Positions 24,429-34,405 of a stretch of DNA of 64,000 bases are shown in pieces. The notes under the pieces were generated by a model. That model did not search any database. It was not told where the DNA came from and saw only the letters and a list, made by a program, of their open reading frames with translations. Position 1 is the first letter of the stretch, and each line of letters starts with the position of its first letter. The translations under genes and the position numbers were made by a program. Origin of the DNA: Tetracladium setigerum (taxonomy: Eukaryota > Ascomycota > Leotiomycetes > Helotiales); assembly GCA_031472005.1 (NCBI GenBank), contig PZJY01000013.1:1550001-1614000 (forward strand), written 5' to 3'.

Positions 24429-24753
24429 ATCATCAAAATCGAAGGAGTGTCCAAGGAAATACAAGAAAAGTAGACGCCCGGGGTATTCGCAGAGAAGCAA
24501 CTCGTAGTCGTAAAGTTTGATCGAGGTTGGGTATCGTGAACGCCAGAACGCCAATGATGTTCGTAATAGTAGAATGATGAAATACACGCAAAAAGGAAAG
24601 ACAGGTACAATTGATTGGAAAACTCAAGGAAAAAGAAAGTACAGCTCCCAACCACATGAGACCAGAAGCATGCCAGAGTGTGTAGAGTCCTCAGCATGAA
24701 GATTGACAGATCGAACGCAGTTGGGACGGCGAGAAAAGAATGAAGTTAGAAGT

Positions 24754-26662
24754 TCAGAGATTTCCAGCAGCGTCCTCCAAACGAGCATAGGCGGTTTGGA
24801 AGTCAACACCCTTGCCTTGGATCGCATTCATGAAGTCGTCTTGGAGTTGCTTCAAGAGCTTTGCGTGCGCCTCCAAGATATCATTGAAGTTGTTTTGGTC
24901 AGCAGCTGGCAATTTAGGCTCGAGAACAACTGGAGCAATCTCTTGGACTTCAACGACTCCAGCGGGAGCGGCTGCGAGGACTTGGGCAGCTAGGGCATCT
25001 CGGGCGGCTTGAGCATCTTGGGCGACAGCCTGAGCAACTCGGGTGTTATGAGCGGCTTGGTCAAGAAGATTGACAACCTCTTCATCATAGGCAGCGTGGT
25101 TTCGCGCAACCTGCTCGTTGTTGAAAGACATCCACTCAGCCATTTGACTTTGATTGGCATCAGCTTCAGCAGCGTGGTTTCGCGCAACCTGCTCGTTGTT
25201 GAAAGCCATCCACTCAGCCATTTGACGTTGATTGGCTTCAGCTTCATCATTGACTTGTTGGCGTTCGGCAGCTTGAATTCGTGCAACTTCTTGCTGGTTG
25301 AACTCAAACCACTCGTCCAACAGATTGAAGTTGGCGCCGTTTACCTCGACCTGCACTTCGGCATTAACTGCAGCCTGAGCACGAGCTGCAGCAACCTCAA
25401 CCTCGGGAACAATGACACGATGAACATTGATAGGAGCTGCATTGGCAGCGTGAACGAGACCTGCGACATCTTGAGCTGCAAAACCAAGAGCTTTGGCAGT
25501 CTTGCGCTTCTTGATCTCGGAGACCTTGCGGGGTGCACACTTGTATCCAGGGAACATCTCCTTGTACATTTCCTTCTCTCGGTCTGCGAGCTTTTGATAA
25601 CGATCCTTGACCTCTTGAGTCTCGTTGCGCCACATCTCAGCAATGAGTTTGGCTACGGAAGGTCAGCAAAAGTTACTGGTTGAGATGGGAGAAACCTACA
25701 GATCTTGCTTGTGTGCATATTAGGATGCTTAGCCACGATCAACTTGTGCTTGTCAATTCGGTAGAAGATCCACCTATTTCGCGGCTTGGGAACCTTTGCT
25801 GCATCTGCACCACGGGGTGAAGCCATGAATATGTCAATCTCACCATACTCGGCGGCTAGCAGAGCAACATCGTGATGATTATCACCATTGAAAGCCTTAG
25901 CAGCTAGTCGTGGAGCGTTGTTGCCCTCGAGTTTAAGAGGCTCGTCTTGTGCAATCTCAGGCACGAAGCCATATGGCTGAACAGCAAAGTGATCATGATT
26001 GTCGTTGTGATGTAGAGCAACATGTAGAGGAGCATTGTTGGCCGCAACCCCAAGAGGAACATCTTTTGCGATTGCGTGATTATCAACGGCTGGCCGACGA
26101 TTGATCTGAGCAGGATTGGCAGGTTGACCCAGGGCAGCATGCTGTGGGGCATGGTTGACGTTGATCCCAAGAGGCAAACCTTGTGCGATTGTGATGCCGA
26201 GAGCTGGCTGAAAGTAACCGGGATTGCCAAACTGGGCAGCAACAAACTGGTGTGGAACATTGTTGGCACCGTCAGCTCGAGGCAAGTTGAACAACATGTT
26301 GGCTGGGTCGTATTCCATGGAGCGTGGTGAGCCGACGAAGAAGATGCCGCTGGCAGGATCAAGAGCAGCAAGACATTCCTCGCCGTAGGCAACACTGTAG
26401 GTAACGTTAGAAGATTTCAACGGAGAATTGCGCGCAAAACTTACTGAAGATCATTGAGAACTCGATGAATTGTGCCAGCCTGAGCAAGGTTCATTCCAAT
26501 GCTGGGGGGTAGAAGGAAAGCGATGGCATTGACCCCAGGGGCCAGCGACCGAAGATGAACGGGCCAGAGCTCTGCAAAGGCGGCTTGCTCAGCGACCGAG
26601 GCAGCTTCGATGATGACTCGACCTGGCTCGAGAAAGCTAATGTTTTGCGGGATGGGAAACAT
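24754..26662 (-). CDS. MAT1-2-1: Mating-type protein MAT1-2-1 (HMG box)
   Basis: This is the HMG-box transcription factor that specifies MAT1-2 identity. Proposed exons are complement(24754..25652, 25700..26394, 26445..26662), 1812 nt and 603 aa. The HMG box is at residues of about 272-345: PKPRNRWIFYRIDKHKLI, then HPNMHTSKISKLIAEMWRNE and YQKLADREKEMYKEMFPGYK. The 47 bp intron 25653..25699 splits the Ser codon of SKIS, the position typical for MAT1-2-1. Two internal repeat regions are unusual: three copies of a roughly 40-residue unit at about 141-239 (AQGLPLGINVNHAPQHAAL type), and 26-residue units near residues 435-490 (MAEWMxFNNEQVARNHAA). The N-terminal half matches nothing else that I recognise. 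The gene is transcribed away from MAT1-1-1. Confidence 0.93.
25091..25320 (-). repeat. 78 bp (26-residue) tandem repeat inside MAT1-2-1
   Basis: Copies at 25091..25168 and 25169..25246 are nearly identical. Each encodes the unit QMAEWMxFNNEQVARNHAA plus an Ala/Asp/Asn linker. A third, degenerate copy (EWFEFNQQEVARIQAAE) follows at about 25247-25320. All copies keep the reading frame. Confidence 0.85.
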
Positions 26663-27561
26663 GGTTGGAGGAAGGGTGGGATGGCAAGGAGGAGGTGTGT
26701 TGATTTGTTGATGAATGGAGGAGGTGAAAGGTAGTAAGAAGGGGAGGGGGGCAGCGAGGAGATCAGATTAGAAGAAGAACAAGTCTAGTGGTGCATGCAA
26801 TTCCTTGTATATCTGTTGTTGAGGTTTGTCGTTGGGGTTGTGATGAGATTTTGTTGTGGTGGTGTTTTGAGGAATTCTGGAGCGTGAGAAGCAGATGGAA
26901 GTGCGATATCTAAGCGAGAGACAGAAGCAAGGACCTTCCGCTAGCGTGGTTTTTCATGGCTCCACTCTTCACTTTTGAACATTCACATAAGTGAAATGCA
27001 ACTAAAGAATTGCATTTTAGACAGGAAGTAGAATGGAGGGTGCTTGACTTTCGCAGTATTGGGGCTAAGAAATTTATAGATACAGGTTAGTGTTAAGGGT
27101 AACAAGTTTGGATCTTAATGGCTGATCAATACCCTCCGTTGAAGACCTCAAGCGAGGATTTGAATTGGAGATCAAGGTAGCAAAGTTTACCAAGTTAATA
27201 GATTGTACATCACAAATCGTAGCCAACAGCAGACTTGCAAAGACAAACCCAACCCAATACAAACGAGACAACTGAAATTATACATGTCGATGTGGGAATG
27301 CCTCTGCTTAGTGACAGACATTCGAGATTTGCCCAAGTTTCGACGAAAAATCGTGCAAGAATTCTGCGGAATCTCATCAAGGTACCTTCACCTGACAAGC
27401 ATTGAAGTAGTAAATTAGAGAAATATCATGTGATGAGGCAGCTGAGCGAAACATAGAAGAACGCTGACAAAGAAACTGCCCATCATAATCCTCAGAACGA
27501 GGATGACTTCCTCGACCTTAAAAACCAAATATTTCGACACAATTCGAAAATCACCAGCATC
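26663..27561. promoter_or_regulatory. Shared divergent promoter between MAT1-2-1 and MAT1-1-1
   Basis: This 899 bp stretch separates the two start codons and is expected to drive both genes. It is AT-rich in its middle and GT-rich near the MAT1-2-1 side. Short frames at 27074-27271 (minus) and 27203-27418 (plus) overlap each other and look like chance. No specific regulator site could be assigned. Confidence 0.6.
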
Positions 27562-28939
27562 ATGGCAAACCAGGTTCCTATACCTGGATTTCCGCTCTTG
27601 AATAACAAGACTTTATACACTCAATTTATCCCTCACTCTCCATCACAACAGTCCGCAGGTTGCATAGATTTCCCCGCCGATTTCGTCTTTCAAGCAACAG
27701 AAAGCGTGGATGAAAGAAAAATCTCATGGCGTGTACAAACAACAGCTTTGAGTTGTCACCAAAGTCCCTCTCGCCAAAATCGTGCAAAGCGCCCACTGAA
27801 TTCTTGGATGGGGTTTAGAAGTAAGAACATACCTAAGCATCCATTCCGCAACTGCTAATCTGCAAAGCGTTCTACTCCGCACTATTTCCATCATTAAAAC
27901 AGAAGGATGCTTCACTTTACCTTACGCTGCTGTGGGATGGAGACCCTTTCAAAGCAAAGTGGGCTATTATCGCAAGAGCCTTTACACACATCCGCGACTT
28001 CTACACCTCCGCTCTTCCTGTTCGCCTGGATCAATTTTTGAACATCGTTACACCCCAAATCGGTATCATACCGCTTCACGAGTACCTCGCAATGATGTGT
28101 TGGATCTCCTCCCAAGGAAATGATGGCTCACTGGTCTTAACGCAAGAAGTTCGGCCAGATCTCGACAAATTCCCTCCAGGGCTTGTGCATACCGATATGA
28201 CAGAGATGGATGTCATACGATTCTGTGGAAAGATGGGCTACATCCCGCCTCAAGTTGCAGAGCAGATCATCAACGACCGCACAAAGCAAGGTTCCCTAGC
28301 CCAGCAAGGCCTCCTCGCCTCAGCTCCATCAAAGCAAACCACCACCAGACGCACATCCAAAGCCGCCAAGCGCAACAAGCGAGCAGCAGCAGCCACGACG
28401 CAATTCTTCCAGGAATGCGCCGCAGAGAAGACCAACTTCTCCATCATTCCTCCAACCCCCGCCCTTCCAGCCTTTCCAGCGTCGTCCTGCCCGTCCTGCC
28501 CAACAACAGCTACGACGACGATGATGACTTACGAGTGGACCGGCAGCATGGCCGATCTCTATGATCCAGCCGAAGGCAGTCTCGACCACCACCTGGCCAA
28601 TGCAGCAGCAGCAGCGGCATCTAAGACCAGCACCAGCGCCAGTCATGGGCATGGCGGCGGCTACTTTGACGCCTCTCGGGGTGCAGCAGGGGAATTTGAC
28701 GACGGGACTTTCACCGAGGCGATGCCGTTCGAGGATGGAACAGATTGGAACGTTTTCGGTATGTGGATTTTGGATTTTGGATTGGATCCCCATGGATGCA
28801 TGCATAGATTTGAAAAGTAACTGTGACAGAGTTTTTATTCTTTTGGGCTAACCGTTTTGTTGTTTCCCCGAAAGCAGATCCCGAACATTACCACGCTACA
28901 TTCAATATGTATCACCAGCCTTCGCCTTTGCTATTTTGA
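27562..28939 (+). CDS. MAT1-1-1: Mating-type protein MAT1-1-1 (alpha box)
   Basis: This is the alpha-domain transcription factor that specifies MAT1-1 identity. Proposed exons are 27562..27820, 27868..28758 and 28878..28939, 1212 nt and 403 aa. The alpha box starts near residue 75: RAKRPLNSWMGFR, then after the intron FYSALFPSLKQKDASLYLTL, LWDGDPFKAKWAIIARAFTH and VTPQIGIIPLHEYLAMMCWI. The first intron (47 bp) falls right after GFR, the conserved alpha-box intron position. The last intron (119 bp) is less certain; without it the protein would end about 40 residues differently at 28820. The C-terminal half is Ala/Ser/Thr-rich low complexity. The gene is intact and in frame, so it should be functional alongside MAT1-2-1. 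Confidence 0.93.
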
Positions 28940-31900
28940 AGCATTCTACGAAGTAGCCTGCAATATGGAGGGAAGGGAGAGTCGCCATCCGAGAGATTCT
29001 TGCTGGCCTGGGCCTGGGCCTCGCTCGTTCTCCTCGCTCAATGGCTGGGACAAAAAGTGCTTTAGTGCTGGACAGCTGAGTGGTCACATTGCCAAGTGTA
29101 CACATCATGGTGTGTGGGAAGCAGGTTTCCCTTTGTAAAACTGAGAAGATTTACTATTGGGCCGGGCGTTGGAAAAATTCATGGAAAGGAAGTATGTGAA
29201 AGCAAAGCAGTGAAGCAAGGGATGAAAGAAAAGGGCAGCATGAAAGGTGCAGGCAGCATATTTTCCCTTTGTTGGTCGTTGAAATAAGCCACCCAGACTA
29301 ATGCAGCCCGTCGCACACACCAGCTCGCGGTTTGAGCGGCAATCCCTCGCAACTCCACATCCCTTCCACAAACATGACAGGCGAGACCGGCTTTACGGAA
29401 TACAGCCCAGCCCAGCCTAGCCCCAGATCTTGGCTTGGCGTGGACAACCCCTTGCCTCGATCGAAAGTCAATACGGAGGGAGGTAGTAAGCCACAGAACT
29501 GAGAGCAGAGAACAGAGAACATCTTCCTCCCAAGAGTGTTTACAGTCCCAAAATAAAATAGACTTTTAGCACTTATTTCTCTCCCCCACAAACCTCCCCC
29601 ACGAAGCGAAACCAAACCCCACAACTCTAAATAACTTTAACCTTCAACGCTGCTTCATCTGCAATTCTACGGAGGGAAGGAGAACGGAACCATCTTTCGT
29701 ATCTTTCCAAAACTTCAAGACTTCATTTCAATCCTTCCCTCTCAATGACAAACTGATCCATCATTCATATCTCCCGGTAACAAAACTGCAAAGGGAAAAA
29801 AGAGGAGATCCGAGGAAGAAAGACATATCTCATCCTCAAGCGAAACACTCACTGTAGGAACCCGATTATTATTATTGCCCCTCCACCATCAATCCCACAC
29901 AGTACTCCCACACAGTTCACACAATCCCACACACACGCAGCTGAGCCCGAGAGAGGGACTGCGAGAAACCGGGTAGATGGGAACGTTATGTGGAGTTCAT
30001 TACCCGTCGTACAGGGCCGAAACCGAGTATTGGATTGATCCTACGTGAGAAATCAGATTTTCCCTTTCCCTTTTCCCCTTGTCAGATTTGCCAAGGATTT
30101 GTGTGTGTAACCGTAGCTGTAGCTGTTGCTGCACGCCACACCACTCAAGGACCCTTTTCCCTTCCTCTTCAAGGGGATTTTTCTTTGTTGGTGAGTGAGG
30201 TGATGGATGACTGAGGAGCGAGAATGCGACTGGTTGGAATTGATTGCCGGAGCTTGACTCCGATGCGTAGATTGTACTGTATCTGTTGGTATGGAGCATG
30301 GAGTATGCGAGCTTGAAGAGGTGCATGGTGCATGGTGCATGTATGATCTGGTCAACACGTTTTGGTGATTAGTGGCGTGGTACGAAGTACGAAGGGACTT
30401 GGGAAGTGCCGTGTGGCACTGAGGCGAGGGAGCCCGAGGGAGTTTTAGGCTGGTAGATTGTTTGCTTTGTGCTCAGTGCTTTGTGATGAGTCCGGATGAG
30501 GGTGGATGAGTGTGGATGGGTAGGTAGGGGTGTGTCACCTTACCTAGCCGTGTTAATTTGGCGGTTGTTTAATAATCTTGTTTTTGAGAGAGGGTGTAGG
30601 GTGTAAATTGGAACCCAAGATTCTCTTTCTTGGGAATGTGGGAGCTAGTCGAGAAGGGTGTCCTCGTTAAACTGCCTGCCCTGCCCTGCCCTGCTCTGGA
30701 CAACAAATTAACAGGTAATCAAGGGTCTTTCTTACCTACCTAGGTATGTAAGTATATGTGTGTTGTCGAATGTTGGGAGTGTGAGAATCTAACTCTTGAA
30801 GCATGTGGATGCCATCTGTTTCTTTTCTTTTCTTGCGTTGGAAACCGGATCTCTTCGTGGGAGATAGAAACAAAGGAATTGTTTCGTTGGTGTTGACTGT
30901 CTCTTTTTCCTTTCTTTTCCTGCAGAAATGAGAATGCCTGTCTCTTGTTGTAAAGTGCATGCATCAAGCAAGGAAGCAAACAACAACATGCCGTTTCCCA
31001 CCCACGCACGCGACCTCACCTACCTCACCAAGCCATACCATACTTGCCAAGAAAAGAGGAAGTACGGAAGTATAGACACGCGGAACACCACACTGAGACC
31101 TGTATCTCGACTTGATCGTTCCTTTTCCCTGCCGGTAAAAGGTTTCGATCCGCCTCTTTCTTGGAGGCATACCATCCATCCATACATACCTCATACCTTA
31201 CCTTACCTAACCTAGATTGGGTTGTTTGGAAATGCCATCCGCCCCCTGATTTGCCGATTTACGAACAACTGCGAGATGACGTTTGCCTTCGACTTACGTG
31301 CCCGCAAGACAAGACATTCCCAGCTTTCTCTCGTAGATTTATCATGGCCCCGCAGCCTTAGAAGGCTGAAGAGGCTGGAAATCTTAAGACTGGCGGTGCT
31401 GCTCTCGAATCATTGATTGAGAGAGAGTGGAACATTATTCCAAATATTTATGTTTTACCTCTCCCTCCCTTCTTCAGAGATGCGATGCGATGCCCCTTTC
31501 CATGGAAGACGCACCAGTCTTCCATTGTCATATCTGCTAGATAGATGTCTTTTAGCTTTCTCGGTCTTGCGGGATTTGAAAAGGTAACTCAACTCGAATG
31601 TCAAGTAAGTCTCTGAGTCACTGAGCAAGTTTGCTGATGACGTGGATGAGCTGAGATGATCGAAGAAGATCGGATCCACTTACTTTTGGTGAAGGGATGG
31701 GAAACAGAGACTTCTTTCTAGAATTTTCGCACAAGCACAGGCTTTGGGTTTCAATTCCTATCAAGTGAGTCTCCGCAGAAGTTGCATAGACATACCTTCT
31801 TCTTCTCAGTTCTTCGATTTAAGACCGAGTCTTCTTCTTGTCACTGTTGCTCTCAAGCTGATTGAAAGTGGATGGATGGGATGAAAGTGAGGGATGACAT

Positions 31901-32799
31901 ACCATTTTCCGAAGATTAGAAAGACGATTAAAATGAATATTGGAGGCGATGAGTTCTCGATTGGAGGAGAGATTACTTACAGAATTGAGTGCCTTGATTC
32001 TGACTCTCCGTTCTCAACTTCCAAGCTGTTTGAGCCGGCTAGTTAACTGCCTTGTTTGTTGTGGTCCCTGTCTCTTGCGCTGGCTGATCTTCAGCAATTC
32101 GTAGAGAGGTGAATAGATGTAGCAGCATCTGAAGGATATTTATATCTTCTTCTTCCTGGAATACCACGGTGCTGTAGCTTGTCTTCAAAAGGTGAGAAGC
32201 CAGATGAAGCTATGATGTAAAGAGGGAGGAGAGTGAAGATGAGTGAAGAAGAAAGAACTGACTGATTTACCGGAAACTCCTTCCCCTGCGATAATAGAAA
32301 GGTGACATGATCACCATTCACTTGTTCACCTGTTCACCTATTCCAAGTCTCTTCTCTCCTCTCTCTCCTCTCCCTCATATATCCACCAGGGGTCACTCGA
32401 GGGCATCATTGCGTACAAGGCGAACTGGTCAAATTTTCTTTTCCGGAAAATGATTTTGTATGGGGACGCTTCAGCTTTTCCCTCCTTTCCGCCAAAAGAG
32501 CTCGGGAAATTCTGTGCTTTTGCCTTTGCTTGGTGAATTTTGGCATGCAAGGCAGTTACGCATACTTGTCTAGAGCTGGGCAGCTTGCTTTCTGGAGTAT
32601 AGTAATGAGATGGAGCGTATTCTGTGAAATAAAGTTGAACGTTGACTTCAAGGTTGGAGGTCTGAGGAAGAGCCATATGAGGGAAATGTTCATATAGTTA
32701 TTTTTTTCTATTCCAAGTACCCTTACAAGTAGTATACATATTTCGTACAATACATTATATGCTCAACCCCACCACTCACTCCTCTCAAATATACACATC
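28940..32799. other. Gene-poor stretch beyond MAT1-1-1
   Basis: About 3.9 kb has no convincing gene. Many overlapping short frames exist, none with homology that I recognise, and I specifically saw no second HMG box (MAT1-1-3 type). The stretch contains pyrimidine-rich blocks (29560-29960), a CATGGTG triplication near 30320-30340, CCTGC repeats near 30677, and ACCTA/TAGGT words. It could hold untranslated or lineage-specific MAT genes that I cannot see. Confidence 0.5.
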
Positions 32800-33758
32800 C
32801 TACTGCAACTCAGCCTTCTGCTGCACCTTCCACTCATCTACATCATCCAGCAGCGTCTCCTTCGTCGTTCCCCACACAATCCAATCCCCAGCCTTCCAAT
32901 CCTTATACATCCTCTGCACCACCACATACTCCACGACATCCTTCTCCTTCCCCGTCCCCTCAATCTGCACCAGACCCTGCTTCTCCCTACTCCACCTCGT
33001 CAATCGCTGCCTACTGCTAATCCTCACAATCGCCTGATGAACAGCCATCCCATCAATCGGCAACCTCGCCGCACGATTGCTAACCAGCTTCGCAGACCCA
33101 TTGTACTTCACCAACTCCCACTTCATCTTCTCCCCCCTCGGACGATTGCCTATCCGCGTGCTGAAGGATTCGAACATGCCATCTGCACACATCCGCTTCA
33201 GACCTTGCACATCGCCTTCCGAGAAGGCCGTGTACATCTGTCTGTGTAATGCGACGGCTGTGGGCGCGATTGTGCTGCGCTGAAGCTTAATGAGCCGTTT
33301 GAATCCGCCCTTTTTCGCCGCTGGTCCGGACCACTTTAATACCCAGAGAGAAAAGGCGTCGCGGGATTTGTACCAGATCTTGTTCCATTGGACGTGGAGG
33401 AAGTCGTTGGGGGATGTGAAGGGAGAAGGGAGATTTTTGCCCTTGGGGGGAATATAGGTATCTGAAGGAAGAGTTAGGTAAGTAAGTCTCTCTATCTTGT
33501 GGCAAAGCAACAGCACAGCACAGCAAGATATATGGGGGGCGACGTACAGGCTAACAGTCCCATATCCGACGGGATCATATTGCTCCCTTTGGCAGCCAAT
33601 TTCATACTTCGCTCAGGAGAAGAGTGTGGTTTGAATTCCAGCGATCGAGCCATTCGGTCGACGCCCCGGAGAGGTTGGTACGCAGAGAAGCATCTTTGGG
33701 AGCTGGAAGATGAGATACCGAGAACGGAGGAGAGTGGACGTCGAAGAGATTGCGCCAT
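32800..33758 (-). CDS. Mitochondrial Tim44-like domain protein (mL45/Mba1 type)
   Basis: Proposed exons are complement(32800..33461, 33548..33758), 873 nt and 290 aa, with an 86 bp GT-AG intron. The N-terminus MAQSLRRPLSSVLGISSSSS is a typical mitochondrial presequence. The body has the Tim44-like fold region seen in the mitoribosomal protein mL45/MRPL45 and the membrane ribosome receptor Mba1: LHRQMYTAFSEGDVQGLKRM, YNGSAKLVSNRAARLPIDG, VVEYVVVQRMYKDWKAGDWI and VWGTTKETLLDDVDEW. The probable role is in mitochondrial translation at the inner membrane. The family is clear; which member (mL45 or Mba1) is inferred. Confidence 0.8.
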
Positions 33759-34405
33759 TGCGCAAGGTTAGGGGAGGAGGGCGCAGAGGGGTGAAGGTTG
33801 GGGTGCTGGTGATTTTGGAGATCTGGAGTCGTGATGCGTTCGAGAATCTTGGGAACTTTTGGACCGTTATGTCTTGGCATTTCTTTGGACCCTGACCTGA
33901 CCAACAGCAGCAGCAGCAATGGACAGCACATCAACATACACCACCGTTTTGAGGATTCGGTAAAGTTGTCACACCAAAGGATCCACGGGTAAAGGCATGA
34001 AGATGGTAGCGATTGAAATTGTTTTAAGTAGCTCTGAGATGTGCAATATCTCAAAAGTCTTGATTGTTCCTTCATAGGGTATTAATTGACATTTATTAAT
34101 GTGCAGATGTGTCTCACCAGTAAGGTACCGTGAAATGTAGAAATTCAAAATCAAAAATAATAAACTTGAAGGGCATCCTCCATACATCCCAATTGCTTTT
34201 AACTGGCTGGGGCATCTCCCAAAAACAAAAATCCGGAGAATTTCAATTGACATGCGTTGTCCTCACATCCAAGAATCCAAGACGATGCCAACCCAGATAT
34301 CCAACTTCCCCTCCTCCTCCCTCCCTCCCCGTAAACACGACACTCCCTCCTCTCTTCACCTCGTTCTCACATAACAAGGGACAACAACCTCTACACCACC
34401 AGTAA
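33759..34405. promoter_or_regulatory. Divergent region between the mL45-like gene and EOS1
   Basis: About 650 bp lies between the mL45-like start codon and the first coding sequence that can be assigned to EOS1. An ATG at 34285 opens a short Pro/Ser frame followed by a GTAAAC donor, but its phase does not fit the downstream EOS1 frame. Otherwise nothing was seen. Confidence 0.4.

Larger units (their letters stand above)
22642..24753. other. APN2 to MAT1-2-1 intergenic region
   Basis: About 2.1 kb lies between APN2 and the stop codon of MAT1-2-1. It holds two separate tandem-repeat arrays (listed separately) and no convincing gene. The longest frame (23702-24133, minus) has no recognisable features. 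It is one side of the MAT locus, so idiomorph-border sequence may lie here. Confidence 0.55.

Noticed and set aside
30310..30345. Triplicated TGCATGG words as an attachment-site or transposon end
   Set aside because: No inverted partner or target duplication was found nearby; a simple short repeat explains it.
32338..32676. 112-codon minus-strand frame in the gene-poor stretch beyond MAT1-1-1
   Set aside because: No HMG or other MAT-type motif and no splice-linked neighbours with coding character; considered and not kept as a MAT accessory gene.
33602..34075. 157-codon minus-strand frame overlapping the mL45-like first exon
   Set aside because: It is another frame of the presequence exon; the MAQSLRRPLSS frame splices correctly to the conserved body.
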